Shown: positions 51,863 through 61,516, numbered from the stretch's first letter. The stretch: DNA of 64,000 nucleotides from Myxococcales bacterium 68-20 (GCA_001899635.1 MKVQ01000039.1:1-64000), one strand, 5' to 3'. Program-made: numbers and translations. Notes: generated by a model from the letters alone, not told the origin.

Positions 51863-52714
51863 ATGAACGATCGCAATGCGCCGCACGCGAAGACGAAGAC
51901 TGCCATCAAGCCCGTCGATCGTCCGTCAGGTCTCGCGCCGGCAGCGGAGGCCTTCGAGGCGCTCAAGGCCGAGTACGCGAAGCTTCCGGACGAGGCGCTC
52001 AGCCCGATCAACGTCGACATCCCACGTGCGGTTGCCGTGGTTCTCGGTGCGGAGCCGCGCGTACGGACGCTCCTCCCTGAAATGGAGGCCGCGCTGAAGA
52101 GCCCGCCGAAGCGCGTGGTCGAGTCGCTTCGCCAGATGGCCCTCGGCGCGTGGTACGCGCATCTGGTGGCGATGCCCGCCAAGTCGGACCGACCCGCCAA
52201 GGACCTGCTCGAGCAGGCGACGGCGCTGCGCGCGAAGCTCCTCAAGGCGGCCGACGCGCTCGCCGACGCCGAGCTCGTCGACGCCACCGCGGTCGCTCGG
52301 ATCCGCGAGGGCTCGGGCAACATCGACAAGGCAAACGATCTGGTCGCGCTCGCGGCCCTCTTCAGCCAAAGCTGGGACGCGATCCACAACAAGACGGCGA
52401 TCGCTCGGGAGCAGGTCGACGAGGCGGCGCTCCTCGGTCCTCGCCTCCTGGTCGCGCTCGCCGAGGAACCCCTTCCGAAATCGGACCACGCAAACGACAC
52501 GCGCCAGCGCGCCTTCTCCCTGCTCGTCCACGCGTACGACGAGGTTCGCCGCGCGGTCACCCACGTGCGCTGGGCAGAAGGCGACGCGGACACCTTCGCG
52601 CCTTCGCTGTACACGAAGTCGCGCAAGCGGAAGTCGGGCGAAGCGGGGGAAGGGGACGGGGACGGTAGCGAGGACGACGGGGCGGCCAATCCTGTCGAGT
52701 CCCGGCCAACGTGA
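51863..52714 (+). CDS. Conserved helical protein of unknown function
   Basis: 283 residues from MNDRNAPHAKTKTAIKPVDR, with GAAGGAG about 6 bases upstream. Predominantly helical: PAAEAFEALKAEYAKLPDEA, then VRTLLPEMEAALKSPPKRVV, LRQMALGAWYAHLVAMPAKS, ATALRAKLLKAADALADAEL, QRAFSLLVHAYDEVRRAVTH. The C-terminal 35 residues are highly charged and probably disordered (SRKRKSGEAGEGDGDGSEDD). No known family. A truncated copy of its first quarter lies at 20956-21150, so the gene family has been duplicated in this genome. Confidence 0.75.
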   Translation: MNDRNAPHAKTKTAIKPVDRPSGLAPAAEAFEALKAEYAKLPDEALSPINVDIPRAVAVVLGAEPRVRTLLPEMEAALKSPPKRVVESLRQMALGAWYAHLVAMPAKSDRPAKDLLEQATALRAKLLKAADALADAELVDATAVARIREGSGNIDKANDLVALAALFSQSWDAIHNKTAIAREQVDEAALLGPRLLVALAEEPLPKSDHANDTRQRAFSLLVHAYDEVRRAVTHVRWAEGDADTFAPSLYTKSRKRKSGEAGEGDGDGSEDDGAANPVESRPT

Positions 52715-53133
52715 CGGCGAGCTGAGCGGCCTTCGAGGCGACCACCGGCGCGGCGACGGCAGCGCTGCGCCGGTGGTGGGCCTGGCTGTTCGCGCTCGCC
52801 TGCCAGGACGCGGGCGTGGAAGTTCACCGGCTACCCGCGCCGCTTGTGCCGCTCGAGCGCGGAGGGCCGGAGTCGTCGCCTCGGCAGGACCGGTATGTCG
52901 CGGGGGCAAGGGCGCGCTTCGCGTAGACTCGCCAGTTCGCAATCGCGGGGCGTAGTGCAACCAAGAAGCCGTTCAATCGGTTCCGACACCGCTCGCGCCG
53001 CGCCAGCCGCGAATGCGAGGTTTGCGTGCCTTGCGAAAGCTCGTGGTCAGCTTGCGAGGCGCGTGACAACAAGGGCGTCGAGCTGTCGCGCTGTCCTGTT
53101 TCCGTCCGCACCATCTGCTCCCCGCGAAGTCGT
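52715..53133. other. Intergenic, no gene recognised
   Basis: 419 bp between the helical-protein gene and the convergent nuclease gene. Open frames are present but show no recognisable domain. This may be the outer edge of the defence island. Confidence 0.45.
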
Positions 53134-53682
53134 TCAGCCCTCGTCGTCGGCGACCTTCTTCGGCGACACGATGGGACGAGGCGCGACCTTCTTCGGTCCG
53201 CCCCGCAGCATGAGAGTCAGCTGCGGATCGTTCGAGAAGAGCCGCTCCCCGGGGATCACCACGTCCCAAAGACCGAAGACGGCTGCGAGTACGTGGTCGA
53301 GCTCGCGTGTCGCGAGCGTTCGCTCGAGGTTCGGGCGCTCGGGCAGGCAGTAGACACCCAACCTGGAGCCTTCCAGCGTGTGGAGCACGCCCTTCGACCA
53401 GCCGCCACCTGCGTACGCGAGGCATCCTGGAATCCACATGGCTTCAAGGTCCTGGAGCGCGTACGGAATCTTCTCGTCGGTGGTCCCCTGCGAGTCCTGG
53501 TACTTGCACTCGATGCCCAGGGCACGCTGATCCGCACGGCGCAGGGCGAGGATGTCGAGCTGTCGATTCTTGCCGATGATCGTCTTCCCGAGGGCGACCT
53601 CGGTGTAGACAACGATCCCCCTGCGGGCGTAGTTCGCGTCGATGTACGCCGCGATCAGGTCCCGATACTCATGCGGCTTCAC
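53134..53682 (-). CDS. PD-(D/E)XK-type restriction endonuclease
   Basis: About 182 residues from a GTG at 53682 (VKPHEYRDLIAAYID), which overlaps the methyltransferase stop by 14 bases; an ATG at 53742 would add 20 residues. The nuclease core reads QLDILAL (Asp63, numbering from 53742), then GIECKYQ with Glu78 and Lys80, preceded by VVYTEVALGK, an ordinary D-x(n)-ExK arrangement. DEKIPYALQDLEAMWIPG follows. Together with the overlapping methyltransferase gene it forms a type II-like restriction-modification pair; the recognition site cannot be read from the sequence. Confidence 0.78.
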   Translation of the reverse strand: MKPHEYRDLIAAYIDANYARRGIVVYTEVALGKTIIGKNRQLDILALRRADQRALGIECKYQDSQGTTDEKIPYALQDLEAMWIPGCLAYAGGGWSKGVLHTLEGSRLGVYCLPERPNLERTLATRELDHVLAAVFGLWDVVIPGERLFSNDPQLTLMLRGGPKKVAPRPIVSPKKVADDEG

Positions 53683-54433
53683 CGCGGGTGATCTTACGGA
53701 CCCGACGTTCGGGAGCCCAACTTTCGGGGGAGTCGGTCGCAATGAGGCGCCCAGGTTGAGCGCTTAGCTCGAGAAGCCTCTGCTTTGTGATCCGGCAGGC
53801 GTCCTTGCTGATGTCGGTGCCGGCGAAGCTGCGACCGTTTCGGACGGCGGCGACGCCGAACGCGCCGGACCCCATAAACGGATCGACTACGAGCTCGCCG
53901 GGGAGGCTGCTTTGCGCGACAAGGACCTCCGCCACCTCCACCGGCTTTTCGGTCGGGTATCCGTTGTGAACCCGAGGCGCTTCGATGATGTCGGGGACGC
54001 CGAGGTTCGCGAGGCGGCGCTTTCCCTTCTCGAAGAAGAGGATGCACTCGTACCGGGCGCGGTAGTGGTAGCCCATGCCGATCCTCTTCTTGTCCCAGAT
54101 GAGGGGCTTCCAGAACTTGAAGCCGCTCGCCTCGGCGATCGGCTTGGCGACGAACATCGTCTCGGGATCGCAGAACAGGTAGAAGTGCGCGTTCTTCTTC
54201 AGGGCCCGGTAGACCTCGGCGAAGAACTCGGGGAAGCGGGCGTTCGGGAAGATCGAGAACCAGTCGTTGCTCGACGCCTTGCTGTGCTTGAGGCGGGTCG
54301 TCGTCCCGACCGCCCGGTGCTTCTCCAGGGACTCGTAGGCTGGGTCCGTGATGAGCAGGTCCACCGAGGCGGCGGGGAGGGAACGGAGCCACGACACCGC
54401 GTCCGTCTGCGCCAGCTCGAACACAGCCGCCAT
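53669..54433 (-). CDS. Beta-class DNA methyltransferase
   Basis: 254 residues from MAAVFELAQTDAVSWLRSLP; longer upstream frame has no similarity. Motif IV is DPAY (30-33, in LLITDPAYESLEKHR), GYPTEKP is at 158-164, and motif I VVDPFMGSGAFG is at 182-193, so motif IV precedes motif I as in class beta. DPxY rather than SPPY favours N6-adenine over N4-cytosine methylation. The gene overlaps the downstream nuclease gene, the usual arrangement of type II systems in which methylation is made first. Confidence 0.85.
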   Translation of the reverse strand: MAAVFELAQTDAVSWLRSLPAASVDLLITDPAYESLEKHRAVGTTTRLKHSKASSNDWFSIFPNARFPEFFAEVYRALKKNAHFYLFCDPETMFVAKPIAEASGFKFWKPLIWDKKRIGMGYHYRARYECILFFEKGKRRLANLGVPDIIEAPRVHNGYPTEKPVEVAEVLVAQSSLPGELVVDPFMGSGAFGVAAVRNGRSFAGTDISKDACRITKQRLLELSAQPGRLIATDSPESWAPERRVRKITRGEAA

Positions 54434-54729
54434 CCGACTTGTTTCGCGCAGAATTTGGCGAACGGACAACTTCTTGATGGTGAGGCTCCGCTTTCGGTCG
54501 TGTCGAGCCGATTGGCTACGGCTTCGCCATCTCTTCCAGGTGGTGGACCCGACCTCACCGCGGCGCGCCCTTGCCGTCGCTCTCACTCGCGCTGCGAGCG
54601 AAAGAGCATGGCGAAGGCAGGACCACTTGCTGCGTCCCCCGACGAAACCGTTTAGTGGGAACGCACGTGCCGTGTGCCGCGCGCTATCCATGCCCCTATG
54701 CCGTAGTGGAGCTCGTCGCGTGATGGCCG
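54434..54729. other. Gap between the methyltransferase and the large NTPase gene
   Basis: 296 bp. Contains the promoter region expected for the restriction-modification pair. No conserved gene is seen. Confidence 0.4.
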
Positions 54730-57700
54730 CTATCCGTCCTCTTCGGCACGCCGTCGACGTTCTCGGGCTTGTCGGCTCACTTCTTGGAGGTCGATCTCAC
54801 GCCACTTTTCGCGAGTCAGTGCGACGAGTCGTTTATAGGCAGCGTGCGCGTCATGCACGCTTGTCTGAAAGACGCGCAACTCGTTCGCGTGCTCCGCTGA
54901 GTCAGCGTGCTGGTGGGAAGCGATGAACTTTGATTCGCTTCCGCTGGGCAGCTCCCGGAAGAATTCGTCACGCGCGATCGTTCGGAGGAACGGCTTTACA
55001 AAGGCTGTAACCGCCGTCCGTGTCTCAACGTCGTAGATGTGGAAGCCGGTCGCCGCGTCGAGTGCCTCGATCTCGTCGTAGTAGAAGAAAGTTGAGTGCG
55101 GAATGATGTGGTACCCCGCACGGTCGAAAAAGTGGTCGGCCTCATCGAGCGGCAGCCGCAACCAGAAATCGCGTAACGCACGGAGATCACGCGCGCGCGT
55201 GTCCTGGCCATGCTCGGAAGGTCCGGAGGAAGGACTGCCTCCGAGGCTCGCGCCGTGGGCGCCAGCGGGCGGGACGGGCCCTTCCGTGAGGAGGGCGACC
55301 GTATACGCCGCAGCAACGTCGTAGGCGTACTTGCGCCACTTCTTTGTCTCCGGCGCGTTCTTTGATGGATTCGCATAATCGGACGCGCTCCGAATCATGA
55401 AGAAGCGCGGCTTGCTCGGCATCTCGTCGAGCATCCCCGCGGCGCCGGCGGCTTCCATTTCGACGCCGATCAGCTTGCCCCATATGCTCTGGTACTCGAA
55501 GATCAGCTCCTCGAACGCAACGACATCTCCGCCCGACGCGATGACGCCGTCGCGGCGCACAGGTGCCCCGGGGCCCGGTCGTGGCTCCTTAATGCGCTTT
55601 TCCCATCCGGCTTCGAGGTTGTGGGCACTGTCGAACAGATTGGGAGCCGTTCGATACACCTGCCACCGGACCCTCCGCCTTCCGAGGCTTCCCATGAAGC
55701 GTCGTATGCGGCCGAGGATGCCTCGCTCTGGTTCCACCTTTCCGAGCGTGTAGTCCGCGATCTGCTCGGCGATGAGCACGTCGCCGAGATCAACTTCGCC
55801 GCGCACGCCGCCAGCGATCCCGACCAAGAGGACGTGCCGCGGGCTCCAGCGCCTTACGACCGCGACGGTTTTCGCTGCCGCTCGTTGAGGTCCCATGTTG
55901 CTCAGGCAGGTCACGATGATGCGGTACGTGGCTCGGTCGGGGCGCCGCGTTTGCAAGTCGGCCTCGTAGTATGTGTGAAAGTCGTCGTCGTCCTTTGGCA
56001 GTTTGCGCGGACCGACGAGATGGGCAAGCACGGCGTCTCGCTCGTCAGGAAGCGCGGTGATGATGACGAAGTCCACAATCGTCGCCGTCGTCGTCTGCGC
56101 TGGGACGTTTTCGCGCGGAGCGGGTGACTCATCGACGCCGGGGGGCACCATCGCGGCGCGCCCCCCGAGCGGGAGTCCACTACCAACTATGTCGTGCGGA
56201 CTCTTCGAGCCTGCAGGCGTGTCCGCTCGGCTATCCGGATGCGCAAAACCTCCAGCTTGTACGGCGTTCAAGACGTAGGTCGCCGCATTGTCGGCGGCGA
56301 TCCGCTGTCGTGCCTTCTTGTCCACTCCCTTGTTGCCGTCAGCGTAATCGCAGACGGCCTTCACCAAACACCAGGCGATCTGCCTCTCGACCGCCGCCAC
56401 GTAGAGGCCGCCCCCCTCCATCTCACCTCCGAGCGCCTCCGGTTCCAGGCTCCGCAGTTCCTCCCGGGATTCATAGTTGTCGACGAGACTCTCACCGGAG
56501 AGGAGGAGGCCGAAGTCAACCTTGAATTCGGCGGTTGCCGTCCTCGATGCCCTCAGACGGCTCAGAACAGTCGGCGACGAAGAGGCTCGGTCCCCACGCT
56601 TAAGGACTTTCCGGGTCTTCCCATCCGTCCCGGTGCCGATCCTCTGCGGTCCGTACGGATGAATCTGCTTCGCGACCAGCACTGTGCCGATGGGTTGTTT
56701 CGCAGGATCAACACCGAATGCGATCCCGACCATGATGGCCGTTGCTGGGCGGATTTCATCGATCGCCGTGAGGACAGTCGCCAGCGAGCCGCCAGCGGTT
56801 GCCGTGCCCATCTCCGTCTGCACAACGACAACGCGCGCACCTCCGATCGTTCCAAGGTCATCGTAGGTTCGATGGCGACCATGGATCGGGCCCTTGGGTT
56901 GTGGGGCCCCGGTGATTGCTCGGGCCGCGCGCATGACCGCTTCGTGCTCGACGTCGGTTGCGACAACGAGCAGCAAGTCAGCCAACCGATCGCTCTGATC
57001 TCGTTCACCGCACCCACTCGAGGCGCTGACTGCGTAGACTCCGTGCATAGGTCCGCCAAGGGAATGAGCCGATTGCTCGGTCCTAGGTCTCAGGTCAACT
57101 GGCATCCCAACGTCGACGGCGATAGGCGGCGCCGCGCCATTTAGTTTGGATGTGACGGGATGACGGACGGTCGCAACAAGCGGCTTCCTAACGTGGTCCA
57201 GCGCCGTAGTCGCATTCTCGAGAAGGACGTCCAAGTCTTTCTGCACGCGCCACCCGAGCGTGCGACTGTCGCCGACCATCACGGGGCCGGTACCTAGTCC
57301 CGCTAGATTGATCGATAGGTCCGCAAGGTTCATCGCCTTGTGGGACAGGCCGGTCGCTTCCCGGAGGTCACGCCATGTAATCAGGCGGAGGGAAGGGTCA
57401 TCGAGAAGCAGTCTGCGAAGTGCCCCAAGCGTCAGCTCGATGAGCTCCAGAGCATTCCCGCCCCATCTCGATGCAAGCAGACCACGAAGCGTGACTGCGA
57501 ACGTCGTCTCTTCGTCGTTGAGCGTTCTCAGATACGAACCGGTGAGGGCGTCGATCGCCCGGTTGAGTCCCGTCGTATCTAGCTCTGGGCGCTGCTTCTT
57601 GACACGAGTGCGGATCTCGCTCCGCTTCGGCGCGCCATCGCAGAGGCCGAGGCGCAGGTGCTGCTCCAAGACGATATCGAGCACGCGCCGCTCCACATCG

Positions 57701-60700
57701 TCAATCCCCTCGACGAACTCGGAAACCGGTCCAAGGGCTGGAGGAAGCCGGAGTGCAAGGCTACGCTCTCGGCCTTCTTTCGTCAGAGCTGCCGCGTTGT
57801 CGTACGAGCGCCCTGGCCCAGCATCGGAGACCTCGACAAGCGCGTGGGTCGCAAGTTGGCGCAGGGTGTTCCAACACGCCCCTTCTGAAAGACCGGAGAC
57901 AAGGGCGACATCGTGCACTCGGACGAATCGGCCCTGCGTAGCCTGGCGTTCTTCATCGCTGAGGAAGAGGAGCAACTCCTCGTCCGGCGGAGGCTCGCCA
58001 GGTGTGGTGTGAGCACTAGGCGTCGCTGTTCTCGGTGCGTCGGAGAACCAAGACCCCCTATCATCGAGGAGCAACTCTCCCCGAGCACTCTCGGCTGTTC
58101 GAATTAACCAGCGCGCAACGGGATCGGCAGGGTCCGCCAAGACGCGCCGAATGAGGGCGCTGGAACGGGACGCGAGGAGTCCGGCGAGGCGCAGCCGTCT
58201 CCACGCAGAAGGGAGCCCCCGACTGGCCGCATCGCGGACGATTAGCTCGACGGCATCGTCCGGGATCAGCGGGCCGATTGCGGAAAATGAGCCGAGAAGG
58301 CGGTCCATACGGGGATCGGAACCACTCGCCATCTGCGCGAGACGCATAAGTGCGTCCGATGGGAATGTCGGTAGCGCCGCCTCGAATACCGACACGAGCT
58401 CGTCGAACTCGTTTGCGCTGGAGAGTCGCTCGAAGATGCCCGGGTGAAACTTCCGCATCTTGACTTGCTGGATAATGGAGCAAGCCGTCTGGTCGCCTTG
58501 ACCAGCTTTGTCGGCGATCTCTTCACTCGCAGCAGGCGGGCCGAGAGCACGCACCGCTCGAGGCATCAAGGGGGCGGTTGGCTCAGCCTTCAAGCGATCA
58601 TAGAGGAGCCGAGCGTGAAGAGGCGGCCCTGAATCGCTCCCAACGCGAACTTCGAGCCCTGTTCGGCGTTCCCAGTCGAGCCACAAGGGGAATAGCCGGG
58701 ATAGTTGGTAACCGTCAAACAGGCGTGGTTGATGTAACGCCATCCCGATCATGCGGGGCACGCCACCGGGCGTGATCTTGCAAACCGCGCCCACGAACTG
58801 CTCGAACACTCCTGGCGTGATGAGCGACGTATCGGCATGCCCGTCGGCTCGGGTGAGCCGACCGAATAGCTCGCCCATGAGCGTTTCGGGCAAGGTGTCG
58901 AGCTCAGCAAGAGCGCCGAGCGCCGGAATGCGGTCGCGATTCCCAAACGACGGGGGAAGGGCCGACAAGAGTTCGGGTAGCGCGGCCTTACCTAGGATGC
59001 GTGCCAGGGCACGCCAACCCATCGACTGGATCACCTCGGAGGTCGAGCCTATCCAAGCGCGGGCGGTGGCTTCGGTGACGATTCCCGGCTCCGCCATGCC
59101 AAACGCGCCACTGCGTGGCGGCAAGAGTCCGTAGAGAACTGTCTGTGCCCTTCCGATCCACTCGCGACCCCGGAGGTCAAATATGTAGGAGGCCGCGTCC
59201 AAACTAGATTCAGTCATCGTCGGGAGCCGCTCAATCATTCGCTCGAGCGCGGAGTCGTGAGCACAGCTCGCGATGAGCCGGCCGACGTGAAACGGCATCG
59301 AGTTACTCGGGGGCAGTCGTTCGAGTTGGTCCGCGAGCCAGTCGGCTGCCACGGCATTTCTCCCCCGCTCCGAAACGATGCGCAGCCGGTAGGATTCGGT
59401 GCTGAATAAGGGATTGTCGTGGTGCGCACACCAATGCGGCATGCTCGACGCGCACGCCACGGCTGCTGCCGATGCCTCCGCTAACGGAATCCTGCCTTGT
59501 TTGAATAGGCGTTCGAGCCACGGCTCCCATCGGTCGTCGCCGCGCGCGGCGACGACTTCGAGAATTAGCGTCCGAACGCCCTTCTGTTCGAGGTGGCGCT
59601 CCAGTCGATCACGAGCGCACCAAAGGCGCTCGAGGGGCAATGCGGCGACGATCTCATCGAAGATTGAGAGTTTCTCTCGCGTCTCGGGGAGCGAGCGAAC
59701 GGCGTGCTCAAGGAGCTCGTCGTCTCCCGCTCTGACGGCGGCGAGTGCACCTCGGTACCTCTCCGCAGCGTCCGTGTCCTCGAGCAACTCGCTCGCGCGT
59801 TTGACGACGAGTGCTCGCGCGCTCTCGCCATTCTGACCGCTATTAGGTAGTCCGGATGCAAGGAGTGCTGCGAGTTGGACATCGATCGGCGCGCTTGCGC
59901 AGACCTGTTCGGCGGTGCAAGCGACACCGGACTCCAGCGCGAGCGCGATACTGTCGCGCAGGTCGAGCCGTCGGGCGACCGATGTGGGTAAGGGGGTCCC
60001 GAGGAGCAAGAGCCCACGTCCGACGAGCCATTCCCAGTAGAGGTCGTGGACGGGGCGGAGTTGTCCACGGTGCTCGGCGAGTGTACCGATCCGAGTCAGG
60101 AGATCACGCCCTTCGGCGAGTCCCAATTTACTCGCTTGGCGATCGAACATGCCGATAAACGTGGCGTACTTCGGTGGCGTGCGCGTGCAGCAGTCTGCGG
60201 CTGCAAGGCTTATCGCGTCGAGGAGACGACTTGCCTCTCGCAGATCGCGCGTCTGATGGCGGTGGTAGCGATCGAGGAGCACTCCGCGCGATTCGACGGA
60301 ACGCCCGAGGAGCAGCGACAAGACGACTACGAGCGGAAGGTGGCTTATCGACCGCCCTGTGCTCGCGTCATGATGGATGCTGGTGTCGAGGGCAAGACCC
60401 TCCAGCGCGCTTTCGGGCATAGGCTGGAGTTCCCAGATCGTGAAGCGGGTATCGTCCTCGCGCGCGTGTCTGCCGGTCGCGATCACACGGTTGTGCGGGA
60501 ACGCTGCGAGTACGCGACGCCGCTCATGCTCTTCGCCTGGTCGAGAGGTCCGTGGAAATTCTGTCCAGCCGTCGAGGCAGATGACGACGCCCGGAGCATC
60601 GAGCACTGCAGTGGAATGCTCTCGCTCCGCGAGTTCGCGGACAAATCTGAGGAGATCGTCTGCTGTGTCGAAATCGGACGCCGTGATGAACAACCAGGGG

Positions 60701-61368
60701 GGAGCATCAGCCTCAGCCAGGGCGTCGCGCGCGGCATTCCAGAGCGCGTGCGTCTTCCCTCCACCACCTGGACCAGTGATCAGGTGGAGTCGACCCTCGA
60801 CTGATTGAAGCCGGCGGAGGTCAACCACTGTTTGCGGGTCGTCGCGGCGGACCAGGGTGCGCTTGAGCGCGGACAGGCGGCGGAGCGCTTCAGCGACGGG
60901 CTGAGGTGGCTCCGGAAAGCGAGCCGCGAGCAAAGGCGGGCTAGACAGTGACAGAAGCGCGTCTGCGAAGACCCGAGAGCCGGTAGGGGCATCGGCTCTC
61001 GTATCAAGTGCGGACAGAATCGCTGGCCGGCCCGGTTCCGTCTTGGCCGCTTCCTCCGCGCTCGCCTTCCATCCCTCAAGCAACGAGACGGGGTAGGACC
61101 CCGGGGCGGCATCAATCAAGCGCGCGCAGATGCGACATAGCCAAATGGCATTCGCAGATGACTTCCGATGCTCCTCGCTGAGCCCAGCATCATATCTCGG
61201 CCCTCCGCGGGATGCTGCCGTGATGTGCGCGGCTTCGCCAACGACCGTGCTCTTCGTTTCCTCAAGGTGGGGACCCGCGGTCACAGCGCGACAGGTTGGA
61301 TTCGAGCACCGGTAGGCAACTCGCCTAGCGAGCTGCGCGCAGAGATCTCGGGAGAAGTTGTGCGGCAC
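54730..61368 (-). CDS. Giant STAND-like NTPase with HNH-like domain and tandem nucleoside-phosphorylase domains
   Basis: About 2,212 residues from a GTG at 61368 (VPHNFSRDLCAQLARRVAYR); the frame is open to 61512 but the extra 48 residues are unlike a protein N-terminus. Order: (1) HNH-like treble clef, CSNPTC, AAHITAASRGGPRYD and NAIWLCRICARLID; (2) P-loop NTPase, ITGPGGGGKT and VVICLDGW, then VIATGR; (3) 700 residues of helical repeats; (4) winged helix (GRFVRVHDVALVSGLSEGAC, about 57.9 kb); (5) PNP domain 1, TEMGTATAGG, MVGIAFGV, GGEMEGGGLY (56.99-56.24 kb); (6) PNP domain 2, SNMGPQRAAAK, LVGIAGGV, GVEMEAAGAA, RSASDYAN (56.09-55.29 kb); (7) 150-residue tail. Such NTPase-sensor plus PNP proteins are bacterial immune effectors; ATP nucleosidase activity is a possibility. 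Confidence 0.85.
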   Translation of the reverse strand: MPHNFSRDLCAQLARRVAYRCSNPTCRAVTAGPHLEETKSTVVGEAAHITAASRGGPRYDAGLSEEHRKSSANAIWLCRICARLIDAAPGSYPVSLLEGWKASAEEAAKTEPGRPAILSALDTRADAPTGSRVFADALLSLSSPPLLAARFPEPPQPVAEALRRLSALKRTLVRRDDPQTVVDLRRLQSVEGRLHLITGPGGGGKTHALWNAARDALAEADAPPWLFITASDFDTADDLLRFVRELAEREHSTAVLDAPGVVICLDGWTEFPRTSRPGEEHERRRVLAAFPHNRVIATGRHAREDDTRFTIWELQPMPESALEGLALDTSIHHDASTGRSISHLPLVVVLSLLLGRSVESRGVLLDRYHRHQTRDLREASRLLDAISLAAADCCTRTPPKYATFIGMFDRQASKLGLAEGRDLLTRIGTLAEHRGQLRPVHDLYWEWLVGRGLLLLGTPLPTSVARRLDLRDSIALALESGVACTAEQVCASAPIDVQLAALLASGLPNSGQNGESARALVVKRASELLEDTDAAERYRGALAAVRAGDDELLEHAVRSLPETREKLSIFDEIVAALPLERLWCARDRLERHLEQKGVRTLILEVVAARGDDRWEPWLERLFKQGRIPLAEASAAAVACASSMPHWCAHHDNPLFSTESYRLRIVSERGRNAVAADWLADQLERLPPSNSMPFHVGRLIASCAHDSALERMIERLPTMTESSLDAASYIFDLRGREWIGRAQTVLYGLLPPRSGAFGMAEPGIVTEATARAWIGSTSEVIQSMGWRALARILGKAALPELLSALPPSFGNRDRIPALGALAELDTLPETLMGELFGRLTRADGHADTSLITPGVFEQFVGAVCKITPGGVPRMIGMALHQPRLFDGYQLSRLFPLWLDWERRTGLEVRVGSDSGPPLHARLLYDRLKAEPTAPLMPRAVRALGPPAASEEIADKAGQGDQTACSIIQQVKMRKFHPGIFERLSSANEFDELVSVFEAALPTFPSDALMRLAQMASGSDPRMDRLLGSFSAIGPLIPDDAVELIVRDAASRGLPSAWRRLRLAGLLASRSSALIRRVLADPADPVARWLIRTAESARGELLLDDRGSWFSDAPRTATPSAHTTPGEPPPDEELLLFLSDEERQATQGRFVRVHDVALVSGLSEGACWNTLRQLATHALVEVSDAGPGRSYDNAAALTKEGRERSLALRLPPALGPVSEFVEGIDDVERRVLDIVLEQHLRLGLCDGAPKRSEIRTRVKKQRPELDTTGLNRAIDALTGSYLRTLNDEETTFAVTLRGLLASRWGGNALELIELTLGALRRLLLDDPSLRLITWRDLREATGLSHKAMNLADLSINLAGLGTGPVMVGDSRTLGWRVQKDLDVLLENATTALDHVRKPLVATVRHPVTSKLNGAAPPIAVDVGMPVDLRPRTEQSAHSLGGPMHGVYAVSASSGCGERDQSDRLADLLLVVATDVEHEAVMRAARAITGAPQPKGPIHGRHRTYDDLGTIGGARVVVVQTEMGTATAGGSLATVLTAIDEIRPATAIMVGIAFGVDPAKQPIGTVLVAKQIHPYGPQRIGTGTDGKTRKVLKRGDRASSSPTVLSRLRASRTATAEFKVDFGLLLSGESLVDNYESREELRSLEPEALGGEMEGGGLYVAAVERQIAWCLVKAVCDYADGNKGVDKKARQRIAADNAATYVLNAVQAGGFAHPDSRADTPAGSKSPHDIVGSGLPLGGRAAMVPPGVDESPAPRENVPAQTTTATIVDFVIITALPDERDAVLAHLVGPRKLPKDDDDFHTYYEADLQTRRPDRATYRIIVTCLSNMGPQRAAAKTVAVVRRWSPRHVLLVGIAGGVRGEVDLGDVLIAEQIADYTLGKVEPERGILGRIRRFMGSLGRRRVRWQVYRTAPNLFDSAHNLEAGWEKRIKEPRPGPGAPVRRDGVIASGGDVVAFEELIFEYQSIWGKLIGVEMEAAGAAGMLDEMPSKPRFFMIRSASDYANPSKNAPETKKWRKYAYDVAAAYTVALLTEGPVPPAGAHGASLGGSPSSGPSEHGQDTRARDLRALRDFWLRLPLDEADHFFDRAGYHIIPHSTFFYYDEIEALDAATGFHIYDVETRTAVTAFVKPFLRTIARDEFFRELPSGSESKFIASHQHADSAEHANELRVFQTSVHDAHAAYKRLVALTREKWREIDLQEVSRQARERRRRAEEDG

Positions 61369-61493
61369 CGCGAACCAGTGTCGCCGCGGCCAAGCCGACG
61401 GGTCAACCGTTGTCGGGCCGATGGTTCGAGCTGCACAGCCGGTGCACAACACGACCCCACAAAACGTCGAGACCCGGAAAGAACCGGGGCCCG

Positions 61494-61516
61494 TGGTGGA
61501 GGCGCCGGGCATCGAA
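61494..61516 (-). other. Sequence resembling the 3' end of a tRNA or tmRNA gene
   Basis: Read on the minus strand, TTCGATGCCCGGCGCCTCCA followed by CCA looks like a T-loop, acceptor strand and CCA end. The 5' half of the T-stem does not pair (CCACGA precedes TTCGAT), so no complete tRNA is present. Such fragments are typical attachment-site remnants of integrated islands. It lies just upstream of the large NTPase gene. Confidence 0.4.

Noticed and set aside
56194-57144. Plus-strand 316-residue open frame
   Set aside because: It is antisense to the first phosphorylase domain of the giant NTPase and shows no recognisable motif.
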